Positions 1-9,661 of a DNA stretch of 64,000 nucleotides are shown piece after piece. Position 1 is the stretch's first letter. Every line of letters begins with the position of its first letter. This DNA is from Deltaproteobacteria bacterium (GTDB taxonomy: Bacteria; Desulfobacterota; Binatia; UTPRO1): contig JADLHM010000055.1 of assembly GCA_020848745.1 (NCBI GenBank), forward strand, positions 94,050-158,049. Direction: 5' to 3'. The translations under genes and the position numbers were made by a program. The notes below the pieces were generated by a model, which ran no database searches, had not been told where the DNA came from, and saw only the letters and a program-made list of their open reading frames with translations.

Positions 1-277
1 CCGGCGAGAGCGCGAAGCGGCCGTCGCCCGCGTACTCGACGAGGCGGGCCGCTGCCTGGCCGCGCAGCCACTCCCGTACCCAGCGCTCGTCGAGGCCCGT
101 GCGGCCGGCGAGTTCCACGCTCGTGACGGGATCCTCGGCGGCGGCGAGGGTGCGGTACAGGCCGAGGTGGTCGCCGAGGTAGATCATCGACGAGACCAGC
201 GCGCCGCCGAGGTATCCGAACACCTGCTCCACTGTGGCTTCCAGCTTCTCGGGATCGATCGGACGCGGTGCGGCCAT
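1..277 (-). CDS. SAM-dependent methyltransferase, N-terminal part (cut by window edge)
   Basis: The minus-strand frame opens at an ATG at 277, preceded by a good Shine-Dalgarno (GGAGGAG about 4 nt upstream), and runs without a stop past base 1, so only about 92 residues are visible. They read as a helical dimerisation segment followed by a winged-helix-like stretch (TSVELAGRTGLDERWVREWL). This is the usual N-terminus of class I methyltransferases whose winged-helix domain precedes the Rossmann domain, such as the Rv2258c-like group. The SAM-binding motif itself would lie outside the window, so the methyltransferase call rests on the N-terminal domain only and the substrate cannot be inferred. 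It is transcribed divergently from the PLP enzyme at 365. Confidence 0.7.
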   Translation of the reverse strand, partial: MAAPRPIDPEKLEATVEQVFGYLGGALVSSMIYLGDHLGLYRTLAAAEDPVTSVELAGRTGLDERWVREWLRGQAAARLVEYAGDGRFALSP

Positions 278-364
278 CGTTGCTCCTCCGGGCGGGGATC
301 GCTCCGCACGACACTCTAGGAGCCGCGCCGTGCCGGTTCAAGACGACTGTGCTATGCGCGCCGG

Positions 365-1486
365 GTGTCGACGCCCGATCCGATCCGCGCGGAACCGCTC
401 GCACTCGAGCGCCGCTTCCCCGCGCTTGCGGGGCGGCTGCCCCGGTTGCCACTGGCGGTGCTGCCGACGCCGGCGCACCGCCTCGCGAACCTCGGCCGCG
501 ACGTCGGCCTCGCCGACCTCTGGGTGAAGCGCGACGACCTCACCGGCGCGCCTTATGGCGGCAACAAGGTGCGGAAGCTCGAGTGGCTGCTCGCCGACGC
601 GCGCGCGCGCGGGCACCGCAGCGTCCTCACGACCGGCGCGCTCGGCAGCAACCACGCCCTCGCGACGGCGATCTACGCGCGCGCGAGCGGCTTCCGCGCG
701 CACCTCGTGCTGATCCCGCAGCCGGTGACGGAGCACGTCCGCCGAGCGCTCGTCCTCGACCACGCCTACGGGGCGGCCATCCACGCCGTGCCATCGATCG
801 GAGCCGCGCGCCGGCGCGTCCTCGGCCTCATCGCGCTGGGCGCGCTCGCGGGCGATCGCCCCTACCTCGTGGCGACGGGCGGCTCGTCGGCGGTCGGGAC
901 CCTTGGCTACGTGAATGCGGGCCTGGAGCTCGCGGAGCAGGTGGCCGCGGGCACGCTGCCGGAGCCGGCGGCGGTCGTGGTGCCGCTCGGAAGCGGCGGT
1001 ACCGTGGCCGGGCTGGTCGCGGGGCTCAGGCTCGGCGGGCTCGCGACCCGCGTCCTCGCGGTGCGCGTGACCGATCTGCTGCCGTTGTCGCCGCGGTTCC
1101 TCGCCCGCCTCGCCGCGCGCGCGCTCGCGATGCTGGCGCGTCTCGGCGCCGGGGCGCTCCCGGCGATCGCGCCCGGCGACTTCGACATCCGCTCGGAGTG
1201 GCTCGGTCCGGGATACGGCGTGGTCACGCCCGAGGCCGTCGACGCCGCGCGCAGGCTCGCGGCGACCGAAGGGCTCCGGCTCGAGACGACCTACGGCGCC
1301 AAGGCGCTCGCGGGCGCGCTCGCGCTCGGCCAGGCGCCCGCGTGGCGCGGCCGGCCGCTCCTCTTCTGGCATACGTACAGCGCCGCCGATCCGGCGGCGA
1401 CGCTCGCCAACCTGCCGGATTGGCGGGAGCTGCCGCGCGAGGTGCACCACGTGTTCGGGGAAGGTCCCGGCGCCCTCCCGTCTTGA
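365..1486 (+). CDS. PLP-dependent ACC deaminase / D-cysteine desulfhydrase family protein
   Basis: A 373-residue fold-type II PLP enzyme. The PLP lysine is expected in GGNKVRKLEWLL (about residues 60-72), preceded by WVKRDDLTG, the standard substrate-proximal motif of the 1-aminocyclopropane-1-carboxylate deaminase/D-cysteine desulfhydrase group. A Ser/Gly loop (TGALGSNHALA) and a phosphate-binding glycine loop (PLGSGGTVAGL) are also present. The length fits the family (about 330-370). The start used is a GTG; no strong Shine-Dalgarno is seen. Enzymes of this family release ammonia from D-cysteine or related amino acids, but sequence alone does not fix the substrate. It is followed 74 nt later by a radical SAM gene on the same strand. 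Confidence 0.85.
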   Translation: MSTPDPIRAEPLALERRFPALAGRLPRLPLAVLPTPAHRLANLGRDVGLADLWVKRDDLTGAPYGGNKVRKLEWLLADARARGHRSVLTTGALGSNHALATAIYARASGFRAHLVLIPQPVTEHVRRALVLDHAYGAAIHAVPSIGAARRRVLGLIALGALAGDRPYLVATGGSSAVGTLGYVNAGLELAEQVAAGTLPEPAAVVVPLGSGGTVAGLVAGLRLGGLATRVLAVRVTDLLPLSPRFLARLAARALAMLARLGAGALPAIAPGDFDIRSEWLGPGYGVVTPEAVDAARRLAATEGLRLETTYGAKALAGALALGQAPAWRGRPLLFWHTYSAADPAATLANLPDWRELPREVHHVFGEGPGALPS

Positions 1487-1560
1487 CCTCTCGGTCGAGG
1501 CCAGCGTACACCCCCCGGCGCTGCGACGGGCGATTCCGTCGCGACGCGGAGGGGGGTCGA

Positions 1561-2559
1561 TTGCGGAAGGCGGCGTTCGTGCTCACGGGGATCAAGCGGC
1601 TCTTCGACAGCCGCCCCGTACATGCCCAGATCGTCGTCACCCGCGAGTGCAACCTCGCCTGCGGCTATTGCCACGAGTACACGAACGGCGCGTCGATCGT
1701 GCCCTACGAGGTGCTCGCGCGCCGCATCGACCGGCTCGGTGAGCTCGGCGCCTTCACGATCGACCTGCTCGGCGGCGAGCCGCTTCTTCATCCCGAGATC
1801 GTGCCGCTGGTCGCCCGCGTCAAGGCGACCCGCGGGGGGATGAACTTCGCCACCATCATCACCAACGCCTTCAAGCTCACCCCGGAGCTGGTCGACGGCT
1901 TCAACGAGGCGGGGCTCGACTGCATGCAGGTGAGCGTCGATGGCATCGACCCCGAGCCCGGTCTGCCGAAGTCGTTGCGCTCGGTGCTGCCGAAGCTCCA
2001 GATCCTCGCCGCGCGCGCCGCCTTCCCGGTGAAGATCCAGACGGTGCTCACCGAGGAGAGCTGGCGCAGCTACGCCCAGTTCCGCGAGCTGCTGGACCCG
2101 TTCGACTTCGAGTTCGGCTTCTCCCTGTTGCACGACGGAGAAGGGCGCATCGCCATCCGCGGCGAGCATTTCGCGGAGCTGCTGCGCCGGCACGAGCTCT
2201 TCCCGGGGATGGCGTTCTTCCGGCGCCACGCGGCCGAGATGCTGGTCGGCGATTTCCGCCGGCCGTGGAAGTGCCTCGGCGGCTTCAAGTACCTGTATGT
2301 GAACCCCGACGGCCGGGTGCAGTACTGCAGCCAGGTCGCTGGCGCCGCGCCGGCGCTCGAGACCCTCGGACTCGACGATCTTCGCGACGCCGACGCGCAC
2401 AAGCCGTGCGAGGCCGGCTGCGCGCTCGGCTGCGTGCGCACGGTCTCGCACGCGATGGCCAACCCGCTCGGGTCGCTCGCGACGTCCGTCGAGATCCTCG
2501 CGGACTTCATGCGGCCGCGTGCGCCGACACCGGCGCCGATTCCGCGCGGCCGTCGCTGA
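1561..2559 (+). CDS. Radical SAM protein with SPASM-like C-terminal cysteines
   Basis: About 332 residues. The N-terminal cluster motif is RECNLACGYC (CX3CX2C), the signature that binds the 4Fe-4S cluster used to cleave SAM. GGEPLLHPEI follows as the usual SAM-contacting GGE motif. The C-terminal part carries more cysteines (WKCLGG, VQYCSQ, CEAGCALGC), which suggests an auxiliary SPASM/twitch-type cluster site. The frame is open far upstream, but protein-like sequence begins near 1561. A TTG there sits 4-5 nt after a strong purine tract (GGAGGGGGG), so I take it as the start; GTG at 1579 is an alternative. SPASM proteins often modify peptides or act as cofactor-maturation enzymes, but no precursor peptide or partner gene is recognisable nearby. 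Confidence 0.8.
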   Translation: MRKAAFVLTGIKRLFDSRPVHAQIVVTRECNLACGYCHEYTNGASIVPYEVLARRIDRLGELGAFTIDLLGGEPLLHPEIVPLVARVKATRGGMNFATIITNAFKLTPELVDGFNEAGLDCMQVSVDGIDPEPGLPKSLRSVLPKLQILAARAAFPVKIQTVLTEESWRSYAQFRELLDPFDFEFGFSLLHDGEGRIAIRGEHFAELLRRHELFPGMAFFRRHAAEMLVGDFRRPWKCLGGFKYLYVNPDGRVQYCSQVAGAAPALETLGLDDLRDADAHKPCEAGCALGCVRTVSHAMANPLGSLATSVEILADFMRPRAPTPAPIPRGRR

Positions 2560-2627
2560 CGGCGCCGTTCCGGTCGGCGGCTGTCGCATCGCTTGCAGTC
2601 GCCGCCGGTGCGCGACATGAGCGGCGG

Positions 2628-5600
2628 GTGGCGACGAAGGAGCGGAAGCCGCGGTCGGCCGCGGCGGGCGAGCCAGGGCGGATACTGGTGGCGGCGCGGG
2701 CGCGCGATCGCGTCGACGCCGCGTGCGCCTGGCTCGCCGCGCATCCGCGCGACGCGGAGGTGCTGGTCGTCGCGGCGAGCGCCGAGGCGGTCGACGACCT
2801 CGTGCGCGCCGACGTGCGCGTCGGGGGCGCCCGCTTCGGGCTCGCGCGCACGACCCTCGGCAGGGTCGCGGGCCTTCTCGCGGCGCCGGCGCTCGCGGCG
2901 CGCGGCGGCGTGCCCGCGAGCGTGCTCTCGCTCGATGCGGTCGCGGCCCGCGCCATTCACCAGCTGAGCGCCGCGGGCCGGTTGCGGTACTTCGCGCCGG
3001 TCGCGGATCGTCCCGGGTTTCCCCTCGCCGTGGCGCGGACGATGGCGGAGCTGCGCGCGCACGGCGTGACGCCCGCGATGCTCGCGGCGCTGCCGCTCGT
3101 CGGCGAGGACCTGGCGCTCCTCGCCGCGGAGATGGCGGCCGAGCTCGACGCGGCCGGGCTCGCGGACCGCACGGCCGTCTTCGCCGCCGCGACGGCGGCC
3201 GTCGAGGCGAGCCCGGCGCCGCCGCTCGTCGGCCTCCCGACGCTCCTTCTCGACGTTGCACTCGCGAGCGCTTGCGAAGCGGACCTCGTGGCCGCGCTGG
3301 CGCGGCGGGCGCCCGCGCTGCTCGCGACCGTCCCGCTCGGCGACGACCGGAGCCGGGACCTCCTCGCCGGCGCGCTCGCCACCGGCCCGACCATCGCCGA
3401 GGTCCACGACGACGAGGCGACCTCGCTCGCGCGCTTGCAGCGCCATCTCTTCGCCCCCTCCACCCCGCCGCCGGCGCCGCTCGACGAGACGGTCACGCTG
3501 CTCTCGTGGCCCGGCGAGGCGCGGGAATGCGTCGAGATCGCGCGCCGCATCCAGGAGGAGGCCGCGCGCGGCGTACCCTTCGATCGCATGGCGGTCTTCC
3601 TGCACGCGCCGCGCGAGTACACGGCGCACCTGGAAGAGGCGTTTCGCCGGGCGGACGTGCCGGCGTTCTTCGCGCGCGGCACGAGCCAGCCCGATCCCGC
3701 GGGGCGCGCGCTCCTCGCGCTCCTGGCGTGTGCGGCGGAAGGGCTCTCGGCGCGACGCTTCGCCGAGTATCTCTCGCTCGCGCAGGTGCCCGATCCCGAG
3801 GCGCGAGCGGCGGGCGCGGCGGCGCCGCCGCCGCCCGTCCTCGTCTCGGCGGAGGAGGCGCTCCTGCCGGCGGCGGTCGCCGAGCAGCTCGCGGCCGTCG
3901 GGGCCGCGCTGCGGGCGGACGCGGAGCGGGAGGGACCCTTGCCGCTCGACCCGCTGGCGGAGGCCGTCGTCGCGGGGACGGTCGCGGCGCCGTGGCGCTG
4001 GGAGGAGCTCCTCGTCGAGGCGGCCGTGATCGGCGGCAAGGAGCGCTGGCGGAAGCGGCTCGACGGCCTCGCGCGGGAGCTCGACGTCCGGCGCGCCGAG
4101 CTCGCCGAGGAGGACGAGCCCCGCGCCGCGCGGCTCGCCGGCGTCCTCGCGCAGCTCGGACACCTGCGCGCCTACGCGCTGCCGTTGATCGAGCGGCTCG
4201 ACGGCCTCGCCGGGCGGCGCGCGACGTGGGGCGCCTGGCTCGACGAGCTGCGCGCGCTCGCGGTCGAGGCGCTTCGCGACCCGACCCAGGTGCTCGCGAC
4301 GCTCGCGGAGCTCGCGCCGATGGCGCCCGTCGGTCCGGTCGCGATCGACGAGGTGCGGATCGTGCTCGGACCGCGCCTGCGTTCACTGACGGTGCCGCCG
4401 CCGCGTCGCCGTCACGGCGCCGTCTTCGTGGCGCCTGCGGAGTCGGCGCGCGGGCTGGTGTTCGACGTCGTGTTCGTCCCCGGGCTCGCCGAGCGCTTGT
4501 TCCCGCGCAAGATCGTCGACGACCCGATCCTCCTCGATCCGAGCCGGCGGGCGCTCGCGGACGTCGCGGCGGCGCCGCTCGGCACGCGCGCGGATCGGGT
4601 CACCGCCGAGCGCCTCGCGCTCCGCCTCGCGGTCGGCGCCGCCGGCGCCCGCGTCGTCGTCTCCTATCCGCGGCTCGACATGGAGCAGGGGAAGCCGCGG
4701 GTGCCGTCGTTCTACGCGCTCGAGGCGTTGCGCGCCGCCGAAGGGCGGTTGCCGGGCTTCGAGGAGCTCCGCCGGCGCGCGCGCGGCGAGGGGCGGCTCG
4801 GGTGGCCCGCGCCGGAGCGCCCCGAGGATGCGATCGACGACGCCGAATACGATCTCGCGCTCCTGGCGCCGCTCCTCGACGCTCAGATCGATCCCAAGGC
4901 GACGGTTGGCACCGCCCGCTACCTCCTTGGCGCGAACGCACATCTCGCGCGGGCGCTCCGGGCGCGCGCGCAACGCTGGTGGAAACGGTGGACGCCCGCC
5001 GACGGGCTCGTCGATCCGGACGATCTCGGCCGCACGGCGCTCGCGGCGCATCAGCTCGCGGCGCGCTCCTATTCCCCGACGGCGTTGCAGCACTTCGCGG
5101 CGTGCCCGTACCGCTTCTTCCTCCAGGCGGTCCATCGCCTGAAGCCGCGCGAGGAGCCGGTCGCGATCGAGCTGATCGATCCGTTGACGCGGGGCTCGCT
5201 CTTCCACGAGGTGCAGTTCGGGGTGCTTTCGCGCCTCAAGGCGGACGGCCTGTTGCCGGTGCGCGCGGAGACGCTGCTGCGGGCGCGGGACGTCGTCGAT
5301 GGCGTGCTCGACGGCGTCGCTGAGCGCTACCGCGAGCTCCTCTGTCCCGCCATCCCGCGCGTCTGGGAGGACGGCGTCAACGGCATCCGCGCCGACCTGC
5401 GCGAGTGGTTGCGGCGGAGTGCCGAGGACGAGGCCGGCTGGGTGCCCGACCGCTTCGAGCTCGCCTTCGGGCTGCCGCGGCGCGAGCGCGGCGACGCCGA
5501 CCCCGCGAGCGTCCCGCAGCCGATCACGGTGGCGGGTCCGCTCCAGCTGCGCGGCTCGATCGATCTCGTCGAACGTCATCCGCGCGGCGCGCTGCGGGTC

Positions 5601-5987
5601 ACCGATCACAAGACCGGCAAGGCGCGCGCCGCGAACGGCGTCGTCGTCGGCGGCGGCGAGGTCCTGCAACCGCTGCTCTACGCGCTCGCCTGCGAGCGGC
5701 TGTTGCCGGAACCCGTGGAGGCCGGACGGCTCTACTACTGCACGGCGGCGGGCGGATACGCGCAGCGCGTCGTGCCGCTCGACGCGGCGGGGCGCGCGGC
5801 CGCGGCCGCGGTCGTCGACACCATCGACCAGGCGCTGCGCGACGGATTCCTGCCGGCGGCGCCCGTCGCGCGCGCCTGCGCGTACTGCGACTACCGGCCG
5901 GTCTGCGGCCCGTACGAGGAGATCCGGCAACGGCGGAAGCCGGCCGAGCGCCTGCGCGACCTCGCGCGCCTGCGGAGCCTGCCGTGA
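2628..5987 (+). CDS. AddB-like PD-(D/E)XK nuclease subunit
   Basis: A 1119-residue partner of the helicase encoded immediately downstream. The C-terminal quarter is a Cas4/RecB-type nuclease: FAACPYRFF (about residue 825), GSLFHEV, the catalytic DHKTGKA (about 993), then CAYCDYRPVCG (about 1083-1093). The lone cysteine plus the late cysteine triplet match the Fe-S staple of AddB-type nucleases. The N-terminal region has a helicase-like layout but no Walker A: where AddB proteins carry GxxGxGKT, this one reads GRILVAARARDR. AddAB complexes resect double-strand breaks for recombination. The start is the GTG at 2628, where coherent protein sequence begins. Its stop overlaps the next start (GTGA), implying translational coupling. 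Confidence 0.85.
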   Translation: MATKERKPRSAAAGEPGRILVAARARDRVDAACAWLAAHPRDAEVLVVAASAEAVDDLVRADVRVGGARFGLARTTLGRVAGLLAAPALAARGGVPASVLSLDAVAARAIHQLSAAGRLRYFAPVADRPGFPLAVARTMAELRAHGVTPAMLAALPLVGEDLALLAAEMAAELDAAGLADRTAVFAAATAAVEASPAPPLVGLPTLLLDVALASACEADLVAALARRAPALLATVPLGDDRSRDLLAGALATGPTIAEVHDDEATSLARLQRHLFAPSTPPPAPLDETVTLLSWPGEARECVEIARRIQEEAARGVPFDRMAVFLHAPREYTAHLEEAFRRADVPAFFARGTSQPDPAGRALLALLACAAEGLSARRFAEYLSLAQVPDPEARAAGAAAPPPPVLVSAEEALLPAAVAEQLAAVGAALRADAEREGPLPLDPLAEAVVAGTVAAPWRWEELLVEAAVIGGKERWRKRLDGLARELDVRRAELAEEDEPRAARLAGVLAQLGHLRAYALPLIERLDGLAGRRATWGAWLDELRALAVEALRDPTQVLATLAELAPMAPVGPVAIDEVRIVLGPRLRSLTVPPPRRRHGAVFVAPAESARGLVFDVVFVPGLAERLFPRKIVDDPILLDPSRRALADVAAAPLGTRADRVTAERLALRLAVGAAGARVVVSYPRLDMEQGKPRVPSFYALEALRAAEGRLPGFEELRRRARGEGRLGWPAPERPEDAIDDAEYDLALLAPLLDAQIDPKATVGTARYLLGANAHLARALRARAQRWWKRWTPADGLVDPDDLGRTALAAHQLAARSYSPTALQHFAACPYRFFLQAVHRLKPREEPVAIELIDPLTRGSLFHEVQFGVLSRLKADGLLPVRAETLLRARDVVDGVLDGVAERYRELLCPAIPRVWEDGVNGIRADLREWLRRSAEDEAGWVPDRFELAFGLPRRERGDADPASVPQPITVAGPLQLRGSIDLVERHPRGALRVTDHKTGKARAANGVVVGGGEVLQPLLYALACERLLPEPVEAGRLYYCTAAGGYAQRVVPLDAAGRAAAAAVVDTIDQALRDGFLPAAPVARACAYCDYRPVCGPYEEIRQRRKPAERLRDLARLRSLP

Positions 5988-8900
5988 GCGGCGAGCGCCC
6001 GGCGGCGGCGCTCGCCGATCACCGCGAGCGCGAGCGCATCGCGACCGACCTCGACGCGACCCTGATCGTCGAGGCGGCGGCAGGCACCGGGAAGACGACC
6101 GCGCTCGTCGCCCGCATGGTCGCCATGCTGGCGGCGGGTCGCGGCGAGCTGCACCGGATGGTCGCGGTGACGTTCACCGAGCTCGCCGCGGGCGAGCTGA
6201 AGCTGCGCCTGCGGACCGGTCTCGAGCGGGCGCGTCTCGACACCGCGCCCGCGTCCGACGAGGCCCGGAACCTCTCGCGCGCGCTCGGGCAGCTCGAAGA
6301 GGCGAGCATCGGCACCATCCATTCTTTCTGCAGCGACCTCCTGCGCGAGCGTCCCGTCGAGGCCGGCGTCGATCCGCTCTTCGAGGTCGCGCCGGCGGAC
6401 GTCGCGGACGGCCTCTTCGACCAGGCGTTCCACCGCTGGTTCGAGGAGGTGCTGAAGGATCCACCGGAAGGAGTGCGCCGCATCCTGCGCCGGCCGCCGC
6501 GTCGCGGTCAGAGCGTGCGCGGCCTGCTGCGCGGCGCCGCCTGGGAGCTCAAGGAGCGGCGCGACTTCGCCGCGCCGTGGCGCGCGGAGCCGTTCGCGCG
6601 CGAACGCGAGGTCGACGCGCTCATGACCGAGCTCGAGATCCTCGGCCGGCGCGCGATCGACGGCGACCGCAACGACTACTTCTACCGCTCGCTCGCCGAG
6701 ATCGGCGACTTCGTCCAGGAGGTGCTGCGGCGCGAGGCGATCTGGGGCCGCGACTACGACGGGCTCGAGGCGGAGCTGCTGCAGGTGGCGAAAACCGTGC
6801 ACTGGCATTGGGTCGGCTTCACGAGCGGTCCGGGCGCCGCCCTGAAGACGACGTTGCGCGCGGAGCGGACGCGGGTGCAGGCGCGTCTGACGAGCTTCGT
6901 CGACGCGGTCGGCGCCGACCTGGCGCCGCGCCTGCAGGCCGAGCTCTGGCCGGTGATCGAGCGCTATCAGGCGCTCAAGCGGAACGCGGGCCGTCTCGAC
7001 TTCGGCGACCTCCTCCTGGTGGCGCGGGACCTCCTGCGGCGCGATCCGACCGTGCGGCGCGATTATCAGGAGCGCTTCACGCACGTCTTCGTCGACGAGT
7101 TCCAGGATACCGACCCGCTGCAGGCGGAAATCCTGCTCCTGCTCGCGGCCGACGACCCCGCGCAGGCCGATTGGACGGCGGCGCGCCCGCGGGCCGGGAA
7201 GCTCTTCATCGTCGGCGACCCCAAGCAGTCGATCTATCGCTTCCGCCGCGCCGACGTGGCGCTCTACGAGGACGTGAAGCGGAGGCTCCTCGCCGCCGGC
7301 GCGCTGCTGCAGCACCTCACCGTGAGCTTCCGCGCCGTGCCGGAGATCCAGACGGCCGTGAACGCGGCGTTCGCCCCCCGGATGGCGGGCGCGACGCCGA
7401 GCCAGGCGACCTACGTGCCGCTCGTCCCCGCGCGCGCGGCCGTCGCGACCCAGCCGCCGATCGTGGCGCTGCCGGTGCCGTCGCCCTACGGGGATTTCGG
7501 GAAGGTCGTCGACTGGCAGATCGAGAAATCGCTGCCCGACGCGACCGCGGCGTTCGTCGCCTGGCTCGTCCGTGAGAGCGGCTGGACCGTGAGTGAGCCC
7601 GACGCGCCGCGCCGCCCGATCGAGCCGCGGGACGTGTGTATCCTGTTCCGGCGCTTCAAGTCGTTCGAGACCGACGTGACGCACGCCTACGTACGCGCGC
7701 TCGAGGCCCGCCACCTGCCCCACGTGCTCGTCGGCGGCAGCGCGTTCCACGTTCGCGAGGAGGTCGAGGCGCTGCGCAACGTGCTCGGCGCGATCGAGCG
7801 ACCCGACGACGAGCTGGCGGTCTTCGCGACCCTGCGCGGACCGTTCTTCGCGCTCGGCGACGGCGCGTTGCTCGCGTTTCGCGAGCAGTACGGAACGCTG
7901 CATCCGTTCCGCCGGATTCCCGACGATCCGCCGCCGGGGCTCGCCGAGGTCGCGGCCGCGATGGCGGTGGTGCGCGACCTCCATCGCGGACGCAATCGCC
8001 GGCCGATCGCCGACACGATCGCGCGCTTCCTCGCGGCGACGCGCGCCCATGCGGGCCTCGCGATCTGGCCGGCCGGGGAGCAGGCGCTCGCCAACGTCGT
8101 GCGGCTGACGGACCTCGCGCGCCGCGCCGAGCGGCAGGGGATCACGTCCTTTCGCGCCTTCGTCGAGCGGCTCGCGGCCGCCGACGGGGAGGCGAGCGAC
8201 GCGCCGATCCTCGAGGAGGGGACGGGCGGCGTGCGGCTCATGACCGTGCACCGCGCAAAGGGCCTCGAGTTCCCCGTCGTGATCCTCGCCGACCTCACCG
8301 CCAAGGAGGCGCCCGGCGAGCCGCGCCGCTACAGCGACGGGAGCCGGGGGCTTTGTGCGATGCGGATCGCCGAGTGCTCGCCGCCCGAGCTGCTCGCCCA
8401 TCGCGACGAGGAGCGGGAGCGCGAGCGGGAAGAGGCGGCGCGCATCCTCTACGTCGCGGCGACACGCGCCCGCGACCTCCTGGTGGTGCCGGTCGTGGGC
8501 GACGAGCGCCGCGACGGCTGGCTCGCGGCGCTGCATCCGGTCGTCTACCCGGACGAGTCGCGGCGGCGGCAGCCCGAGACCGCGACGCCGGTCGCGTGTC
8601 CGCGGTTCGGGCTCGACAGCGTGCTGCAGCGTCCGGACCGCGCGCCGGGCCGCGAGCGCGCGGTCGCGCCGGGGCAGCACGTCCCGGAGGCCGGCGATCA
8701 CCGGGTCGTGTGGTGGGATCCGAAGGCGCTCGAGCTCGGGGTGGAGGAGAGCGTCGGTCTCCGCCAGCAGAAGCTCCTCGAAGCCGACGCGAGCGGCGAA
8801 TCCTCGGAGCGCGGCGTCCGCGCGCACGCCGCGTGGCGGGCGACGCGCGAGCGCGTACGCGGGGAGGCGGGACGGGCAACGGTCGCCGTCGCCACCGCGA

Positions 8901-9451
8901 CCGCGTGGGCGGCCGCGACGGCGGAGACGGGCGCGGCGCCGGCGGAGCTCGCGCCGCTCGCCGCCGCCGTCACGGTCGAGTCGGCACGCGGCGGCGCGCC
9001 GGCCGAGCGGCCCGCGGGCACGAGCTTTGGCGTGCTCGTGCACGCGGCGCTCTCGGTGGTCGACCTCGATGCCGGGTCCGACGCGATCGCGGCCACGGTC
9101 GCGTCGCAGGCGCGGCTCTTGGCCGCGACGGCCACCGAGGTCGCGGCCGCCGTCGTCGTGGTGCGCGACGCGCTCGCCCATCCGCTCGTCCGGCGCGCGG
9201 CCGCCGCGGCCCGCGCCGGGGGTTGTCGGCGCGAGGTCGCACTCGCCTGCGTGCTCGACGACGGCACGCTCGTGGAAGGTGTGGCGGACCTCGTGTTCCG
9301 CGACGACGACGGCTGGACCGTGGCCGACTTCAAGACCGACCGCGACGTCGCGACCCGGCTCTCCGAGTACCGATGGCAGCTCGCCGCCTACGCGCGCGCC
9401 GTCGCCGGCGCGACCGGCGCGCCGACTCGCGCCGTCGTGCTCAACGTGTGA
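5984..9451 (+). CDS. addA: AddA-like UvrD-family helicase/exonuclease
   Basis: An 1155-residue superfamily 1 helicase fused to a nuclease. Walker A is AAAGTGKTT near residues 29-37. The DEXX-box is VDEFQDTDPLQ near 370, followed by GDPKQSIYRFRRADV (motif III region), and MTVHRAKGLEFP near 752 is the late helicase motif typical of RecB/AddA. The C-terminus carries a RecB-type nuclease core (ADLVFRDDDGWTVADFKTD, about 1100-1115). Together with the preceding AddB-like gene, which it overlaps by 4 nt, it forms a complete AddAB-type recombination and repair machine: 3'-5' motor plus two nuclease domains. The start is the overlapping GTG. The gene ends 12 nt before a convergent small ORF. Confidence 0.9.
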   Translation: MSGERPAAALADHRERERIATDLDATLIVEAAAGTGKTTALVARMVAMLAAGRGELHRMVAVTFTELAAGELKLRLRTGLERARLDTAPASDEARNLSRALGQLEEASIGTIHSFCSDLLRERPVEAGVDPLFEVAPADVADGLFDQAFHRWFEEVLKDPPEGVRRILRRPPRRGQSVRGLLRGAAWELKERRDFAAPWRAEPFAREREVDALMTELEILGRRAIDGDRNDYFYRSLAEIGDFVQEVLRREAIWGRDYDGLEAELLQVAKTVHWHWVGFTSGPGAALKTTLRAERTRVQARLTSFVDAVGADLAPRLQAELWPVIERYQALKRNAGRLDFGDLLLVARDLLRRDPTVRRDYQERFTHVFVDEFQDTDPLQAEILLLLAADDPAQADWTAARPRAGKLFIVGDPKQSIYRFRRADVALYEDVKRRLLAAGALLQHLTVSFRAVPEIQTAVNAAFAPRMAGATPSQATYVPLVPARAAVATQPPIVALPVPSPYGDFGKVVDWQIEKSLPDATAAFVAWLVRESGWTVSEPDAPRRPIEPRDVCILFRRFKSFETDVTHAYVRALEARHLPHVLVGGSAFHVREEVEALRNVLGAIERPDDELAVFATLRGPFFALGDGALLAFREQYGTLHPFRRIPDDPPPGLAEVAAAMAVVRDLHRGRNRRPIADTIARFLAATRAHAGLAIWPAGEQALANVVRLTDLARRAERQGITSFRAFVERLAAADGEASDAPILEEGTGGVRLMTVHRAKGLEFPVVILADLTAKEAPGEPRRYSDGSRGLCAMRIAECSPPELLAHRDEEREREREEAARILYVAATRARDLLVVPVVGDERRDGWLAALHPVVYPDESRRRQPETATPVACPRFGLDSVLQRPDRAPGRERAVAPGQHVPEAGDHRVVWWDPKALELGVEESVGLRQQKLLEADASGESSERGVRAHAAWRATRERVRGEAGRATVAVATATAWAAATAETGAAPAELAPLAAAVTVESARGGAPAERPAGTSFGVLVHAALSVVDLDAGSDAIAATVASQARLLAATATEVAAAVVVVRDALAHPLVRRAAAAARAGGCRREVALACVLDDGTLVEGVADLVFRDDDGWTVADFKTDRDVATRLSEYRWQLAAYARAVAGATGAPTRAVVLNV

Positions 9452-9463
9452 TGCGCGCCGCGG

Positions 9464-9661
9464 TCAGTGGACCGTCGGGTCGCCGCGTCGTAGGGGTCCC
9501 GTCGGCGTTGCGCCGAGTCGCGTGAGCGGCGCCGCGACGTCGCCCGGCGCTTGTCGGACCGGCGGCGAGAACCACCGCGCCGTCCGATGACGCAGAATGC
9601 GGATACGGCGCCCGAGCATGAGGCGCTCGGTGACGACGTCGAGCAGGCGTTTCTCCCCCAT
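9464..9661 (-). CDS. Small hypothetical protein (65 aa)
   Basis: An ATG at 9661 is preceded by a convincing Shine-Dalgarno (GGAGGGGAGGAG, about 6 nt spacing). The 65-residue product is basic, starts MGEKRLLDVVTERLMLGRRI, and resembles nothing I recognise. The frame extends upstream to 9754, but that extension is low-complexity and lacks a ribosome site. The gene lies 136 nt downstream of the TetR gene on the same strand and could be co-transcribed. The evidence for expression is only the ribosome site and an open frame in GC-rich DNA, so it may not be real. Confidence 0.4.
   Translation of the reverse strand: MGEKRLLDVVTERLMLGRRIRILRHRTARWFSPPVRQAPGDVAAPLTRLGATPTGPLRRGDPTVH

Noticed and set aside
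268..1560. Long open frame upstream of and joined to the radical SAM gene, covering the PLP enzyme in another frame
   Set aside because: The upstream part is Arg/Ala/Pro-rich shadow sequence of the PLP gene; recognisable radical SAM sequence only begins at about 1561 after a ribosome site.
2723..5323. 866-residue open frame inside the AddB-like gene
   Set aside because: Arg-rich composition and lack of any motif mark it as a GC-rich shadow of the real frame.
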